The notes beneath the pieces were generated by a model that was not told where the DNA came from, did no database searches, and saw only the letters and a list, made by a program, of their open reading frames with translations. Made by a program: the position numbers and the translations under genes. DNA of 64,000 nt, taken from the NCBI RefSeq assembly GCF_013386765.1, contig NZ_JACARE010000027.1, positions 186,323 through 250,322 on the forward strand, read 5' to 3'. This document shows positions 53,058-60,799 of the stretch, in pieces (positions within the stretch are counted from its first letter, which is position 1; every line of letters begins with the position of its first letter). This DNA comes from Pseudomonas yamanorum. Lineage in GTDB: Bacteria; Pseudomonadota; Gammaproteobacteria; Pseudomonadales; Pseudomonadaceae.

Positions 53058-55457
53058 TCAGGCAAGCGTCCGCTCTGCCTCAACTCTGTCCCGGCCCGCC
53101 TGCTTCGCCGCATACACCCCCGAATCCGCCCGCAGCAACAAGCCGTCAACGCCCTCCTCGACCCGCCAACTGGCCACCCCGAAGCTCGCCGTCACGGTCC
53201 CCACACCCTCCATCGGCGCACTGCGCAACGCCTGCCATAACTCCAGGGCCACACTGAAGGCCTGACCGCCGTCGGTATTGGGGCACAGCACTACGAACTC
53301 CTCGCCCCCCAACCGGCAAAACACATCCGTGCGTCGCAACCGCTGGCTGATACGCTGGCACAACTCCTTGAGCACCTCATCGCCCACCCCATGACCATGC
53401 TGGTCATTGATGCGCTTGAAGTGGTCGATGTCGAACATGATCACCGACAACGCCCCCGAAGCACGCTTGACCCGGATCATCTCGGCTTTCAGACGATCCT
53501 GGAAATAGCGTCGGTTATGGATACCCGTCAGCGAGTCGGTAATCGACAACGCCCGCAGCTCTTCCTCGACCCGCTTGAGGTCGGAAATATCCGACACGTA
53601 GCCGTACCATAAGGTACCGCCGCCGGGCAGTTCTTCCGGCGTCGCTTCACCGCGAATCCAGCGCAGCCCGCGACGCGGCAATTGCACCCGGTACTCTTCA
53701 CGCCAATGGCTCAGCTGCAGGGCAGACAGGCGAATGGACTCGCGTACCCGTTCGACGTCCAGCGGATGAATACGCTCGAACACCTTTCGCGCATCCTGCT
53801 GCAGCAGCCCCGGCTCGATTTCGTAGATATCGCGAATGCCGTCGCTGACATAAATGAAACGCGAGATATCGTTCGGCTCCAGAACAAACTGGAAAATGCC
53901 GCCAGGCACATGGGCACTGAGCTTCTTCAGCAGGCGATCCCGCGCGGCCAGCGCCTCATAGACGCGCTTTTGCTCGGTGACATCCAGGCAGATCGCCAGG
54001 TGCCCGACCCATAGGCCATGTTCATCCAGCAACACGGTGGCGAGCATGTTCACCGTCAGTTGGCTGCCATCCTTGCGCACCAGCGTCCATTCCCGGGCTT
54101 CGTGAACGGTGTCGGCACTGTCCACCAACATCGCCTGGCCTGGCCCGATGCGCTTGCCCAGGGCCGCACTCAACTGCGCGGCACGGTTTTCCAGCTCGGG
54201 CGCCCGGTGCAGGCTTTCGAGGGTCAGGTGGCCCAGAACCTCCTCCACGTCATAACCCAGCATCTTCTCGGCACCGGCATTGAAGGTGGTGATCACCCCG
54301 CGCAAGTCGGTGGCAATGATCGCCACCTGGGTCGCCGCATTCAACACGCTGCGCAGTTGCCCGTGGGTACCCCGCAGCTCCTGTTCACGCTGACGCAATT
54401 GCGCGGTGCGCTGCTCCACCAGTTTCAATGCACGCTGGCGCTGGCTGACCAGCACGTAGAGCAAGGCGCTGAGTAACAGGCTCAGCAGGCCGCCCATCAC
54501 CAGGATACTGGCCAGCGAAGAATGATTGCCCTGCTGGAACACCTGGCTGGGGCGCAGGCTCAAGGCATAGATGTGGTCACCCAGGGTCAACCGGCGCGCG
54601 GCGACCAGGTCGCTGTTTGCCACGGCGTTGCCGGATTCGTACAACACGCGTTTTTCTGCGTCGGAGGTGTCGACGATCTGCGTCACCAGGTTGTCCCGGG
54701 CAGCCTTGGGCAAGCCATCGGCCACCAGCTGGCGCATGCTGATCACCGCCATGACGTAGCCGTAAGGTTCGCTGACGGGCGTTTGTGTCGTCGGTGCCCG
54801 GCTGACCGGTGCCACCAGCAGCACGCCCATGGCGTAGGCCGGCTCCACACCCACCAGTTGCATGGGCTGGGACACCGCCATTTTGCCTGACTGTTGCGCA
54901 CGCTCCACCGTCGAGCGCCGCAGTGGCTGGGCCAGCAGGTCAAACCCCAGTGGCGAGCCAAGCAGGCTCTGGGTCTGGCTGTACAGCACCGGCACATATT
55001 CATCACGCTGGCTGGCCGGGGTCAGTTCACCTGCCGCGTTCAATTCGCGAATGGAGAAGCTCGCGCGGCGCTCAGCCGTCACCTCTTGCTCAAACGCACT
55101 GCGCTGGTCACGCGAAACCCGGGGCGCCCAGGCATAGGCGCGGGCACGCAACAGCAAGGGCTGCGCGAAACCGTCGAACTCTGCGCGGGAGACCGTATTG
55201 GAGTTGACGAAGAACCGCCGCAGGCTGCCCAGGCGTTGCTCCTGGTCCTCGAAACGCTCCTGGAGGCGACTGTAACGCTCGTTGACCAGCAACTGAAAAC
55301 GCTGGCGCAGTTGCTGCTGATAGAGATCGGAGGCGGCCCAGGCGACGATGACCGTCAGCGCGATACCGGACAGAAACACCACCACCGCCACCAGCCACGC
55401 CGACACCTGCTCACTGATGAAGCCTAGGATTTTCGGGCGGACGGCATGCAGCGGCAT
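53058..55457 (-). CDS. CHASE-PAS-GGDEF diguanylate cyclase
   Basis: A 799-residue membrane protein. An N-terminal helix (about residues 15-45) and a second helix near 315-340 flank a periplasmic CHASE sensor domain. Two PAS domains follow (VAIIATDLRGVITTFNAGAEKMLG and FIYVSDGIRDIYEI). The C-terminal cyclase has active GGEEF at 717-721, with an RxxD inhibitory I-site five residues upstream. It should make c-di-GMP under product inhibition, in response to a periplasmic ligand. ATG 55457 is preferred over a TTG two codons earlier. It interrupts the dacB-rlmKL neighbourhood. Confidence 0.93.
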   Translation of the reverse strand: MPLHAVRPKILGFISEQVSAWLVAVVVFLSGIALTVIVAWAASDLYQQQLRQRFQLLVNERYSRLQERFEDQEQRLGSLRRFFVNSNTVSRAEFDGFAQPLLLRARAYAWAPRVSRDQRSAFEQEVTAERRASFSIRELNAAGELTPASQRDEYVPVLYSQTQSLLGSPLGFDLLAQPLRRSTVERAQQSGKMAVSQPMQLVGVEPAYAMGVLLVAPVSRAPTTQTPVSEPYGYVMAVISMRQLVADGLPKAARDNLVTQIVDTSDAEKRVLYESGNAVANSDLVAARRLTLGDHIYALSLRPSQVFQQGNHSSLASILVMGGLLSLLLSALLYVLVSQRQRALKLVEQRTAQLRQREQELRGTHGQLRSVLNAATQVAIIATDLRGVITTFNAGAEKMLGYDVEEVLGHLTLESLHRAPELENRAAQLSAALGKRIGPGQAMLVDSADTVHEAREWTLVRKDGSQLTVNMLATVLLDEHGLWVGHLAICLDVTEQKRVYEALAARDRLLKKLSAHVPGGIFQFVLEPNDISRFIYVSDGIRDIYEIEPGLLQQDARKVFERIHPLDVERVRESIRLSALQLSHWREEYRVQLPRRGLRWIRGEATPEELPGGGTLWYGYVSDISDLKRVEEELRALSITDSLTGIHNRRYFQDRLKAEMIRVKRASGALSVIMFDIDHFKRINDQHGHGVGDEVLKELCQRISQRLRRTDVFCRLGGEEFVVLCPNTDGGQAFSVALELWQALRSAPMEGVGTVTASFGVASWRVEEGVDGLLLRADSGVYAAKQAGRDRVEAERTLA

Positions 55458-55542
55458 AGACAAGACTCAAAACGCCAGCGTGCAGGTGCGTCACTTTGGC
55501 CAGGCCTTAAGTTATAGCCACAGGACTTGGGTTTGACCAGCA

Positions 55543-55586
55543 CAAAAAAAAGCCGCAAGCCCGGAATAATCCCGGCTTGCGGCTTT
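55543..55586 (-). terminator. Terminator of rlmKL
   Basis: A long stem (AAAGCCGCAAGCCCGG with CCGGCTTGCGGCTTT, one bulge), followed on the minus strand by a T-run (A at 55543-55550). It lies 12 nt past the rlmKL stop. Confidence 0.9.
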
Positions 55587-55597
55587 AGAGGGGCCGA

Positions 55598-57862
55598 TCA
55601 GCGAGCGGTGATTTTCCACGCCCGATGAATCTTGGCGTTGCGCACAAAATCCGGGTCGATGGTCTTGTCGCTGATCTCTTCGACGGCGTACCGCTCGACG
55701 AGGTTGTCTTCCAGCTGGAACTTGCGGAAGTTGTTGGAGAAGTACAACACGCCGCCCGGTGCCAGGCGCGCCATGGCCAGGTCCAGCAACTGCACGTGAT
55801 CACGTTGCACGTCGAAGATGCCTTCCATGCGCTTGGAGTTGGAGAAGGTCGGCGGGTCGATGAAGATCATGTCGAACTCATCGCGGCTGGCTTCCAGCCA
55901 GGCCATGACGTCGCCCTGCTCCAGGCGGTTCTTGTCGGAGAAACCGTTGAGGGAGAAGTTGCGGCGCGCCCAGTCCAGGTAGGTTTTCGACAGGTCGACG
56001 CTGGTGGTGCTGCGCGCGCCGCCTTTGGCCGCGTGCACACTCGCAGTGGCGGTGTAGCAATACAGGTTGAGGAAGCGCTTGCCGGCCGCCTCTTTCTGGA
56101 TGCGCATGCGCATTGGGCGGTGGTCGAGGAACAGGCCGGTGTCCAGGTAATCCGTCAGGTTGACCAGCAGCTTGACGCCGCCTTCGCTGACCTCGGTGAA
56201 CTTGCCCTGGGCACTCTGGCGCTCGTACTGCTTGGTGCCGCTCTGACGCTCGCGACGCTTGACCACCACGCGGTTCTTGTCGATGCCCAGCGCCTGGGGA
56301 ATGGCCGCCAGCGCATCGAACATACGCGCCGAGGCTTTTTCCGGGTCAATGGACTTGGGCGCCACGTATTCCTGGACGTGCACCCAGTCGTGGTACAGGT
56401 CGATGGCCATGGAGTATTCCGGCATGTCGGCATCGTACACACGGTAGCAATCGACGCCTTCGCGCTTGGCCCACTTGCCCAGCAGCTTCTGGTTCTTTTG
56501 CAGGCGGTTGGCAAACATCTGCCCGCCTTCGCTCAAGCGCGCCTGCTCGACCACAGGGGCCGGGGCGGGTTTGATCGGGTTACCGTTCTTGTTGTACTGA
56601 CGCTCTTGCGGCTCGGTCGGTGCCTGGTCGTAGGCGGCCTGCTCGCGTTCGGCCTGGCGTTGCTCCGGAGTACGGCGCTCGCCGGTGACGAACTGGTCGG
56701 GGGTGACCTTGATCAGCAGCAATTTGCACGGCAAGGCGCCGTTCCAGAACGAATACTGTTTGTGGCTGCGGATGCCCATGCGCTTGCCCAGGTCCGGCGC
56801 ACCGGTAAACACCGCCGCTTCCCAGCCCAGGCACGCCTGGCGCAGACGCTCGCCGAGGTTCTGGTAGAGGTACAACAGGCTGGCTTCATCACCCAGACGC
56901 TCGCCGTAGGGCGGGTTGCAGATCACCAGGCCTTTCTGGTTCTGGTCCGGGCGCGGCTCGAAGGTGCCGACTTCACCCTGGTAAATCTTGATCCAGTGGC
57001 TCAGGCCAGCACGTTCGATGTTGTTGCGCGCCGGCTGGATCAGGCGTGGGTCCGCTTCGTAGCCGCGGATCCACAGCGGTGGCTTGGCCATGCCGACGGC
57101 AGCACGTTCGCTGGCCTCTGTATGAAGTTTCTTCCACAGCGCCGGAACGTGGCCGAGCCAGGCGGTGAAACCCCACAGCTCACGGTTCAGGTTGGGGGCC
57201 ATGTCGGCGGCGATCATCGCGCCTTCCACCAGGAAGGTACCGACGCCACACATCGGGTCAGTCAGCGCGCCGCCTTCGGCAGCAATGCGCGGCCAGCCGG
57301 AACGAATCAGGATCGCCGCCGCCAGGTTCTCTTTCAACGGCGCGGCACCCTGCTGCAGGCGGTAACCGCGCTGGTGCAGGCTGTGGCCGGACAGGTCGAG
57401 GGACAGGATCGCTTCGCCACGGTCCAGGCGCAGGTGAATGCGCAGGTCCGGGTTGATCTTGTCGATGGACGGGCGTTCGCCGGTCGGGGTGCGCAGCTTG
57501 TCGACAATCGCATCCTTGACCTTCAGCGCGCCGAAGTGGGTGTTGTCGATGCCCGAGCCATGGCCGCTGAATTCAACGGCGAGGGTGCCATCGGCGAGCA
57601 TGTGGTCTTCCCACTCGATGTCCAGCACGCCGTGGTAGAGGTCTTCGGCGTCCTTCATCGGGAAGCGCTTGAGCACCAGCAACACGCGGTTGGCCAGGCG
57701 CGACCAGAGGCACAGGCGGTAGGCGGTCTCCATGTCGGCCATGCCGCGCACGGCCGAGGTGTGCTCGCGGGCTTCCTCAAGGCCAAGCCCGACGGCTTCC
57801 TCGATCAGCAGGCCTTCGAGGCCCTTGGGGCAAGTGAGGAAGAGTTCAAAACGGTCCGACAT
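55598..57862 (-). CDS. rlmKL: Bifunctional 23S rRNA methyltransferase RlmK/RlmL
   Basis: A 754-residue fusion enzyme of the rlmKL type. The N-terminal half has a THUMP domain and the RlmL methyltransferase with catalytic NPPYGER, which makes m2G2445. The C-terminal half is RlmK (YCYTATASVHAAKGGA, and DPPTFSNSK), which makes m7G2069. ATG 57862 (MSDRFELFLTCPKGLE) fits the family; the frame is open to 57928. It acts on 23S rRNA during ribosome assembly and lies divergent from rmf, another ribosome gene. Confidence 0.96.
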   Translation of the reverse strand: MSDRFELFLTCPKGLEGLLIEEAVGLGLEEAREHTSAVRGMADMETAYRLCLWSRLANRVLLVLKRFPMKDAEDLYHGVLDIEWEDHMLADGTLAVEFSGHGSGIDNTHFGALKVKDAIVDKLRTPTGERPSIDKINPDLRIHLRLDRGEAILSLDLSGHSLHQRGYRLQQGAAPLKENLAAAILIRSGWPRIAAEGGALTDPMCGVGTFLVEGAMIAADMAPNLNRELWGFTAWLGHVPALWKKLHTEASERAAVGMAKPPLWIRGYEADPRLIQPARNNIERAGLSHWIKIYQGEVGTFEPRPDQNQKGLVICNPPYGERLGDEASLLYLYQNLGERLRQACLGWEAAVFTGAPDLGKRMGIRSHKQYSFWNGALPCKLLLIKVTPDQFVTGERRTPEQRQAEREQAAYDQAPTEPQERQYNKNGNPIKPAPAPVVEQARLSEGGQMFANRLQKNQKLLGKWAKREGVDCYRVYDADMPEYSMAIDLYHDWVHVQEYVAPKSIDPEKASARMFDALAAIPQALGIDKNRVVVKRRERQSGTKQYERQSAQGKFTEVSEGGVKLLVNLTDYLDTGLFLDHRPMRMRIQKEAAGKRFLNLYCYTATASVHAAKGGARSTTSVDLSKTYLDWARRNFSLNGFSDKNRLEQGDVMAWLEASRDEFDMIFIDPPTFSNSKRMEGIFDVQRDHVQLLDLAMARLAPGGVLYFSNNFRKFQLEDNLVERYAVEEISDKTIDPDFVRNAKIHRAWKITAR

Positions 57863-58260
57863 GGGGCATTCCAGGCTTTTCAGCAATAAGTGAACGGGCG
57901 ACGCATCGCGCGTTCGGTTTTCAATCAAGCGCTTTTCTTGAAGAGCGCTCGTGTGGCACGAATGTGCCGTTCCACCCCGGCTACAGGCCTTATGGGCCTT
58001 TATTGACGGGGCAGTTCATGTATTGGGTGCAACAAAAAGAAATATTCTGACCCTTCGTCGAATAATAACCGACTGCAACAGGCGGGCATTCTCACTAAAG
58101 GATTAAACCCATCCTCTTTGAAGGGCACATCATAGCTGGGTTTGCCCAATAAAAGGGGCGAAAAGCCATCCCAGCTTATGGCTATAGCATCATTATCGTT
58201 ACGTGCTTATGACAAAACGATCATTGAATCCATGTGACCTATTGGTTAGAACTCAACACA
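57863..58260. other. Intergenic region between rlmKL and rmf
   Basis: About 400 nt without a supported gene, lying between divergent rlmKL and rmf. The base composition is lower in GC than its surroundings from 58000 to 58250, as expected for promoters. I could not assign a -10/-35 pair with confidence. Confidence 0.4.
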
Positions 58261-58394
58261 GGTTGGCGCCGTAACGACGCCGACACATAGGCTCGCCACG
58301 CCGGCAGCGAGCCCACCAACGGCAGAAAAACTCTGCCCGGCCTCGGACGAGGCCGAAGGATATCAAGACAGTCAACAAGTGAGGGAAACACCCT
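58261..58394 (+). ncRNA. rmf RNA motif (structured 5' leader of rmf)
   Basis: Three consecutive hairpins are seen: GGCTCGC/GCGAGCC (58290-58313), GGCAGA/TCTGCC (58321-58337) and GGCCTCG/CGAGGCC (58339-58354). An earlier GGCG/CGCC pair lies near 58265. This agrees with the rmf RNA motif reported upstream of rmf in Pseudomonas. It probably adjusts rmf translation or stability in stationary phase. The 5' boundary is estimated. Confidence 0.75.
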
Positions 58395-58610
58395 ATGAGA
58401 AGACTTAAGCGTGATCCGTTGGAAAGAGCATTTTTACGCGGATATCAATATGGCGTTCATGGCAAATCCCGTGAGCTTTGCCCATTTACTCTACCGTCGG
58501 TACGCCAAGCCTGGATCAACGGCTGGCGAGAAGGACGCGGCGACAACTGGGACGGTATGACTGGCACTGCGGGAATCCACAGACTCAACGAACTTCACGC
58601 CGTCGGCTAA
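58395..58610 (+). CDS. rmf: Ribosome modulation factor
   Basis: A 71-residue protein, starting MRRLKRDPLERAFLRGYQYG and with WINGWREGRGDNWDGM. It dimerises 70S ribosomes into inactive 100S particles in stationary phase. The length is close to that of E. coli RMF (55), with a longer tail. TGAGGGA is the likely ribosome binding site. A structured leader precedes it, and its terminator overlaps the pyrD end. Confidence 0.95.
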   Translation: MRRLKRDPLERAFLRGYQYGVHGKSRELCPFTLPSVRQAWINGWREGRGDNWDGMTGTAGIHRLNELHAVG

Positions 58611-58695
58611 TCAAGGGCATTTAATTCCGACACCACCACGAATACGCAACACCTTAACCACGCACGCCCTATCCGGGCGGCGGGCTTCGGCCCAG

Positions 58696-58719
58696 GGGCT
58701 CCTTCAAGGAGCCCTTTTT
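58696..58719 (+). terminator. rmf terminator overlapping the pyrD 3' end
   Basis: GGGCTCCTT pairs with AAGGAGCCC (58696-58714), followed by TTTTT. The right arm and T tract also encode, on the minus strand, the last five residues and stop of pyrD. Confidence 0.9.
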
Positions 58720-59756
58720 ATTGCCTGCTCTGAGCCTCGTGGCAGCGCCGCGATCGCATCCACCGACTGGCGAATCAGTGCCGGGCCCTTGTAGATAAAG
58801 CCAGAATACAACTGCACCAGGCTGGCGCCGGCGGCGATTTTCTCGGCCGCGTGCCTGCCTTCGGTAATACCGCCCACCGCAATGATCGGCAAGCGCCCGG
58901 CCAGCTCGGCCGCCAGCACCTTGACGATGTGGGTGCTCTGGTCGCGCACCGGCGCGCCGGACAAGCCACCCGCCTCGTCACCAAAGGCCAGGCCTTCGAC
59001 ACCGACGCGGCTCAGGGTGGTGTTGGTGGCGATCACCGCGTCCATGCCCGAATCCACCAGGGCCTGGGCCACCAGCACGGTTTCTTCGTCGCTCATGTCC
59101 GGGGCAATCTTGATCGCCAATGGCACACGCTTACCATGACGCACCGCCAGGTCTTCCTGACGCTGGCGCAGGGCCTCGAGCAATTGCTTGAGGGAGTCGC
59201 CAAACTGCAGGCTGCGCAGGCCTGGGGTGTTCGGTGAGCTGACATTGACCGTGACATAGCTGGCGTGGGCGTAGACCTTGTCCAGGCAAATCAGGTAGTC
59301 ATCCACCGCACGCTCCACCGGCGTGTCGAAGTTCTTGCCGATGTTGATCCCCAGGATGCCCTTGTACTTCGCCGCCTGGACCCGCGACAGCAGGTTATCC
59401 ACCCCCAGGTTGTTGAAGCCCATGCGATTGATGATCGCCTCGGCTTCCGGCAGGCGGAAGATCCGCGGCTTGGGGTTGCCCGGTTGCGGCCGTGGGGTCA
59501 CGGTGCCGATTTCGACAAAGCCAAAACCCAACTGCGCAAAACCGTCGATGGCTGCGCCGTTCTTGTCCAGGCCGGCAGCCAAGCCGACCGGGTTGGGGAA
59601 GTCGAGCCCCATCACCGACACCGGCATTTTCGCCGGAGCCTTGCACACCAGGCCATTGAGCCCCAGGCGGCCACCGGCCCCGATCAAATCCAGGGACAGA
59701 TCGTGGGAGGTTTCCGGAGAGAGTTTGAACAACAGCTGGCGGGCCAGGGTATACAT
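58704..59756 (-). CDS. pyrD: Dihydroorotate dehydrogenase, class 2
   Basis: A 350-residue membrane-associated flavoenzyme that oxidises dihydroorotate to orotate with quinone, in pyrimidine synthesis. It has the class 2 N-terminal helix (MYTLARQLLFKLSPETSHDLSL). FMN-binding segments include GLAAGLDKNGAAIDGF, GFVEIGTVTPRPQPGNPKPR and IAVGGITEGRHAAEKI. The catalytic Ser lies in VNVSSPNTPGLR. It is convergent with rmf, and its last codons lie in the rmf terminator. Confidence 0.97.
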   Translation of the reverse strand: MYTLARQLLFKLSPETSHDLSLDLIGAGGRLGLNGLVCKAPAKMPVSVMGLDFPNPVGLAAGLDKNGAAIDGFAQLGFGFVEIGTVTPRPQPGNPKPRIFRLPEAEAIINRMGFNNLGVDNLLSRVQAAKYKGILGINIGKNFDTPVERAVDDYLICLDKVYAHASYVTVNVSSPNTPGLRSLQFGDSLKQLLEALRQRQEDLAVRHGKRVPLAIKIAPDMSDEETVLVAQALVDSGMDAVIATNTTLSRVGVEGLAFGDEAGGLSGAPVRDQSTHIVKVLAAELAGRLPIIAVGGITEGRHAAEKIAAGASLVQLYSGFIYKGPALIRQSVDAIAALPRGSEQAIKRAP

Positions 59757-59842
59757 GGGCGGGATTGACTCGGATGGCGGCGAAAGGTGGCGGCGATTAT
59801 AGCCGGGGTGGAGGGCTGCATGCGAGGCGTGCCGAGCAATCG

Positions 59843-60298
59843 TCAGTGACGGTGCGCCATCAGTTCCTCGTAGCGCGTCCAGATTTTCTGCGCGTAACGA
59901 AGGCGCAGCTCCTCACGACGAGGCCCAGGGCCAGCACCAACATTATAGGAACCGATCGCCGTCCAGTTGTAGCCGAACTGTTTGATGAAGTCGGCCAGGA
60001 TTGACGCGCCTACCTCCACGGACAGGCAGGGTTCATTGAGCAACCGCTGTTCGGTAATACCGTCCTTGAGCAGGCGCGGCAGGTGGATGCTGTTGATCTG
60101 CATCAGCCCGATATCACGGGTACCGTTGTTGTTGGCGTAATTCATGGCCTCGGCGCGATACCCCGACTCCACCGCAGCGATGGCCTGCAACAGCTCCGGC
60201 TCGATGTCATAGCGGCGGGCAGCCTCGGCCCAGCAATACGCCCTGGCGTCATCAGGAAAACATAACGCAAACACCAACATCGCCATGGCTCCCTTCAT
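59843..60298 (-). CDS. Lytic transglycosylase, IagB/IpgF-like
   Basis: A 151-residue exported protein. A signal peptide (MKGAMAMLVFALCFPDDARA) is followed by a lysozyme-like transglycosylase domain: AIAAVESGYRAEAMNYANNNGTRDIGLMQINS, with catalytic Glu in VESGY. It matches the small lytic enzymes IagB and IpgF that open peptidoglycan for type III secretion systems. Its start overlaps the regulator stop by 4 nt (ATGA). In Salmonella SPI-1 iagB likewise follows hilA. It looks intact. Confidence 0.88.
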   Translation of the reverse strand: MKGAMAMLVFALCFPDDARAYCWAEAARRYDIEPELLQAIAAVESGYRAEAMNYANNNGTRDIGLMQINSIHLPRLLKDGITEQRLLNEPCLSVEVGASILADFIKQFGYNWTAIGSYNVGAGPGPRREELRLRYAQKIWTRYEELMAHRH

Positions 60299-60660
60299 AC
60301 CTGGCCCCGACCACAGGCTGCACAGACGTCACTGACCCGCTTGACCGAGCAGGTCATGCGATACCCCTTGCCATACACCGTCTTGATCAGCCCTCTGCCG
60401 GCCTTCAGATATTTGCGCAGCGAACAGATGCAACGGGTGAGGGACTCTTCCGTGGCCTCGTTATGGGGCCAGGCCTTTTCCAGCAAGCGGTCCTTGGTTA
60501 CCAGCGCGCCGGCCGAAACCAATAACAGGCGCAGCACCTGCCACTCCTTGGGCGGTAGCTGGATATCCGAGCCTTCACCGGTCAACCTGCCGTCGCCGTG
60601 CAATGTCCATTGATCAAAGACCATCGGGCCAGCCAGGTCCCGCTCTATCACAACGGCCAT
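60295..60660 (-). CDS. HilA-like winged-helix regulator (DNA-binding domain only)
   Basis: A 121-residue protein from ATG 60660, preceded by AGAGG at 5-nt spacing. It consists almost only of an OmpR/ToxR-type winged helix (IQLPPKEWQVLRLLLVSAGALVTKDRLLEKAW, then TRCICSLRKYLK and VYGKGYRMTC), as in the N-terminal domain of HilA. Full HilA is over 500 residues, so the C-terminal domains are missing. The frame is open to 60837 but that part is not family-like and lacks a start site. It is coupled to the IagB-like gene. Confidence 0.8.
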   Translation of the reverse strand: MAVVIERDLAGPMVFDQWTLHGDGRLTGEGSDIQLPPKEWQVLRLLLVSAGALVTKDRLLEKAWPHNEATEESLTRCICSLRKYLKAGRGLIKTVYGKGYRMTCSVKRVSDVCAACGRGQV

Positions 60661-60799
60661 TGGTACCTCTGCATCCAACTCCCCCTCATGCCCACGCAGG
60701 TTCTCCAGAAAAGTGGCGACTATAAGAAGCTCAACCGCTGCACAGGAGAGGCAAAAGCCCACAGGCTTGTTTTTTTTCGGATTGCTGGTGTAAGACTTT

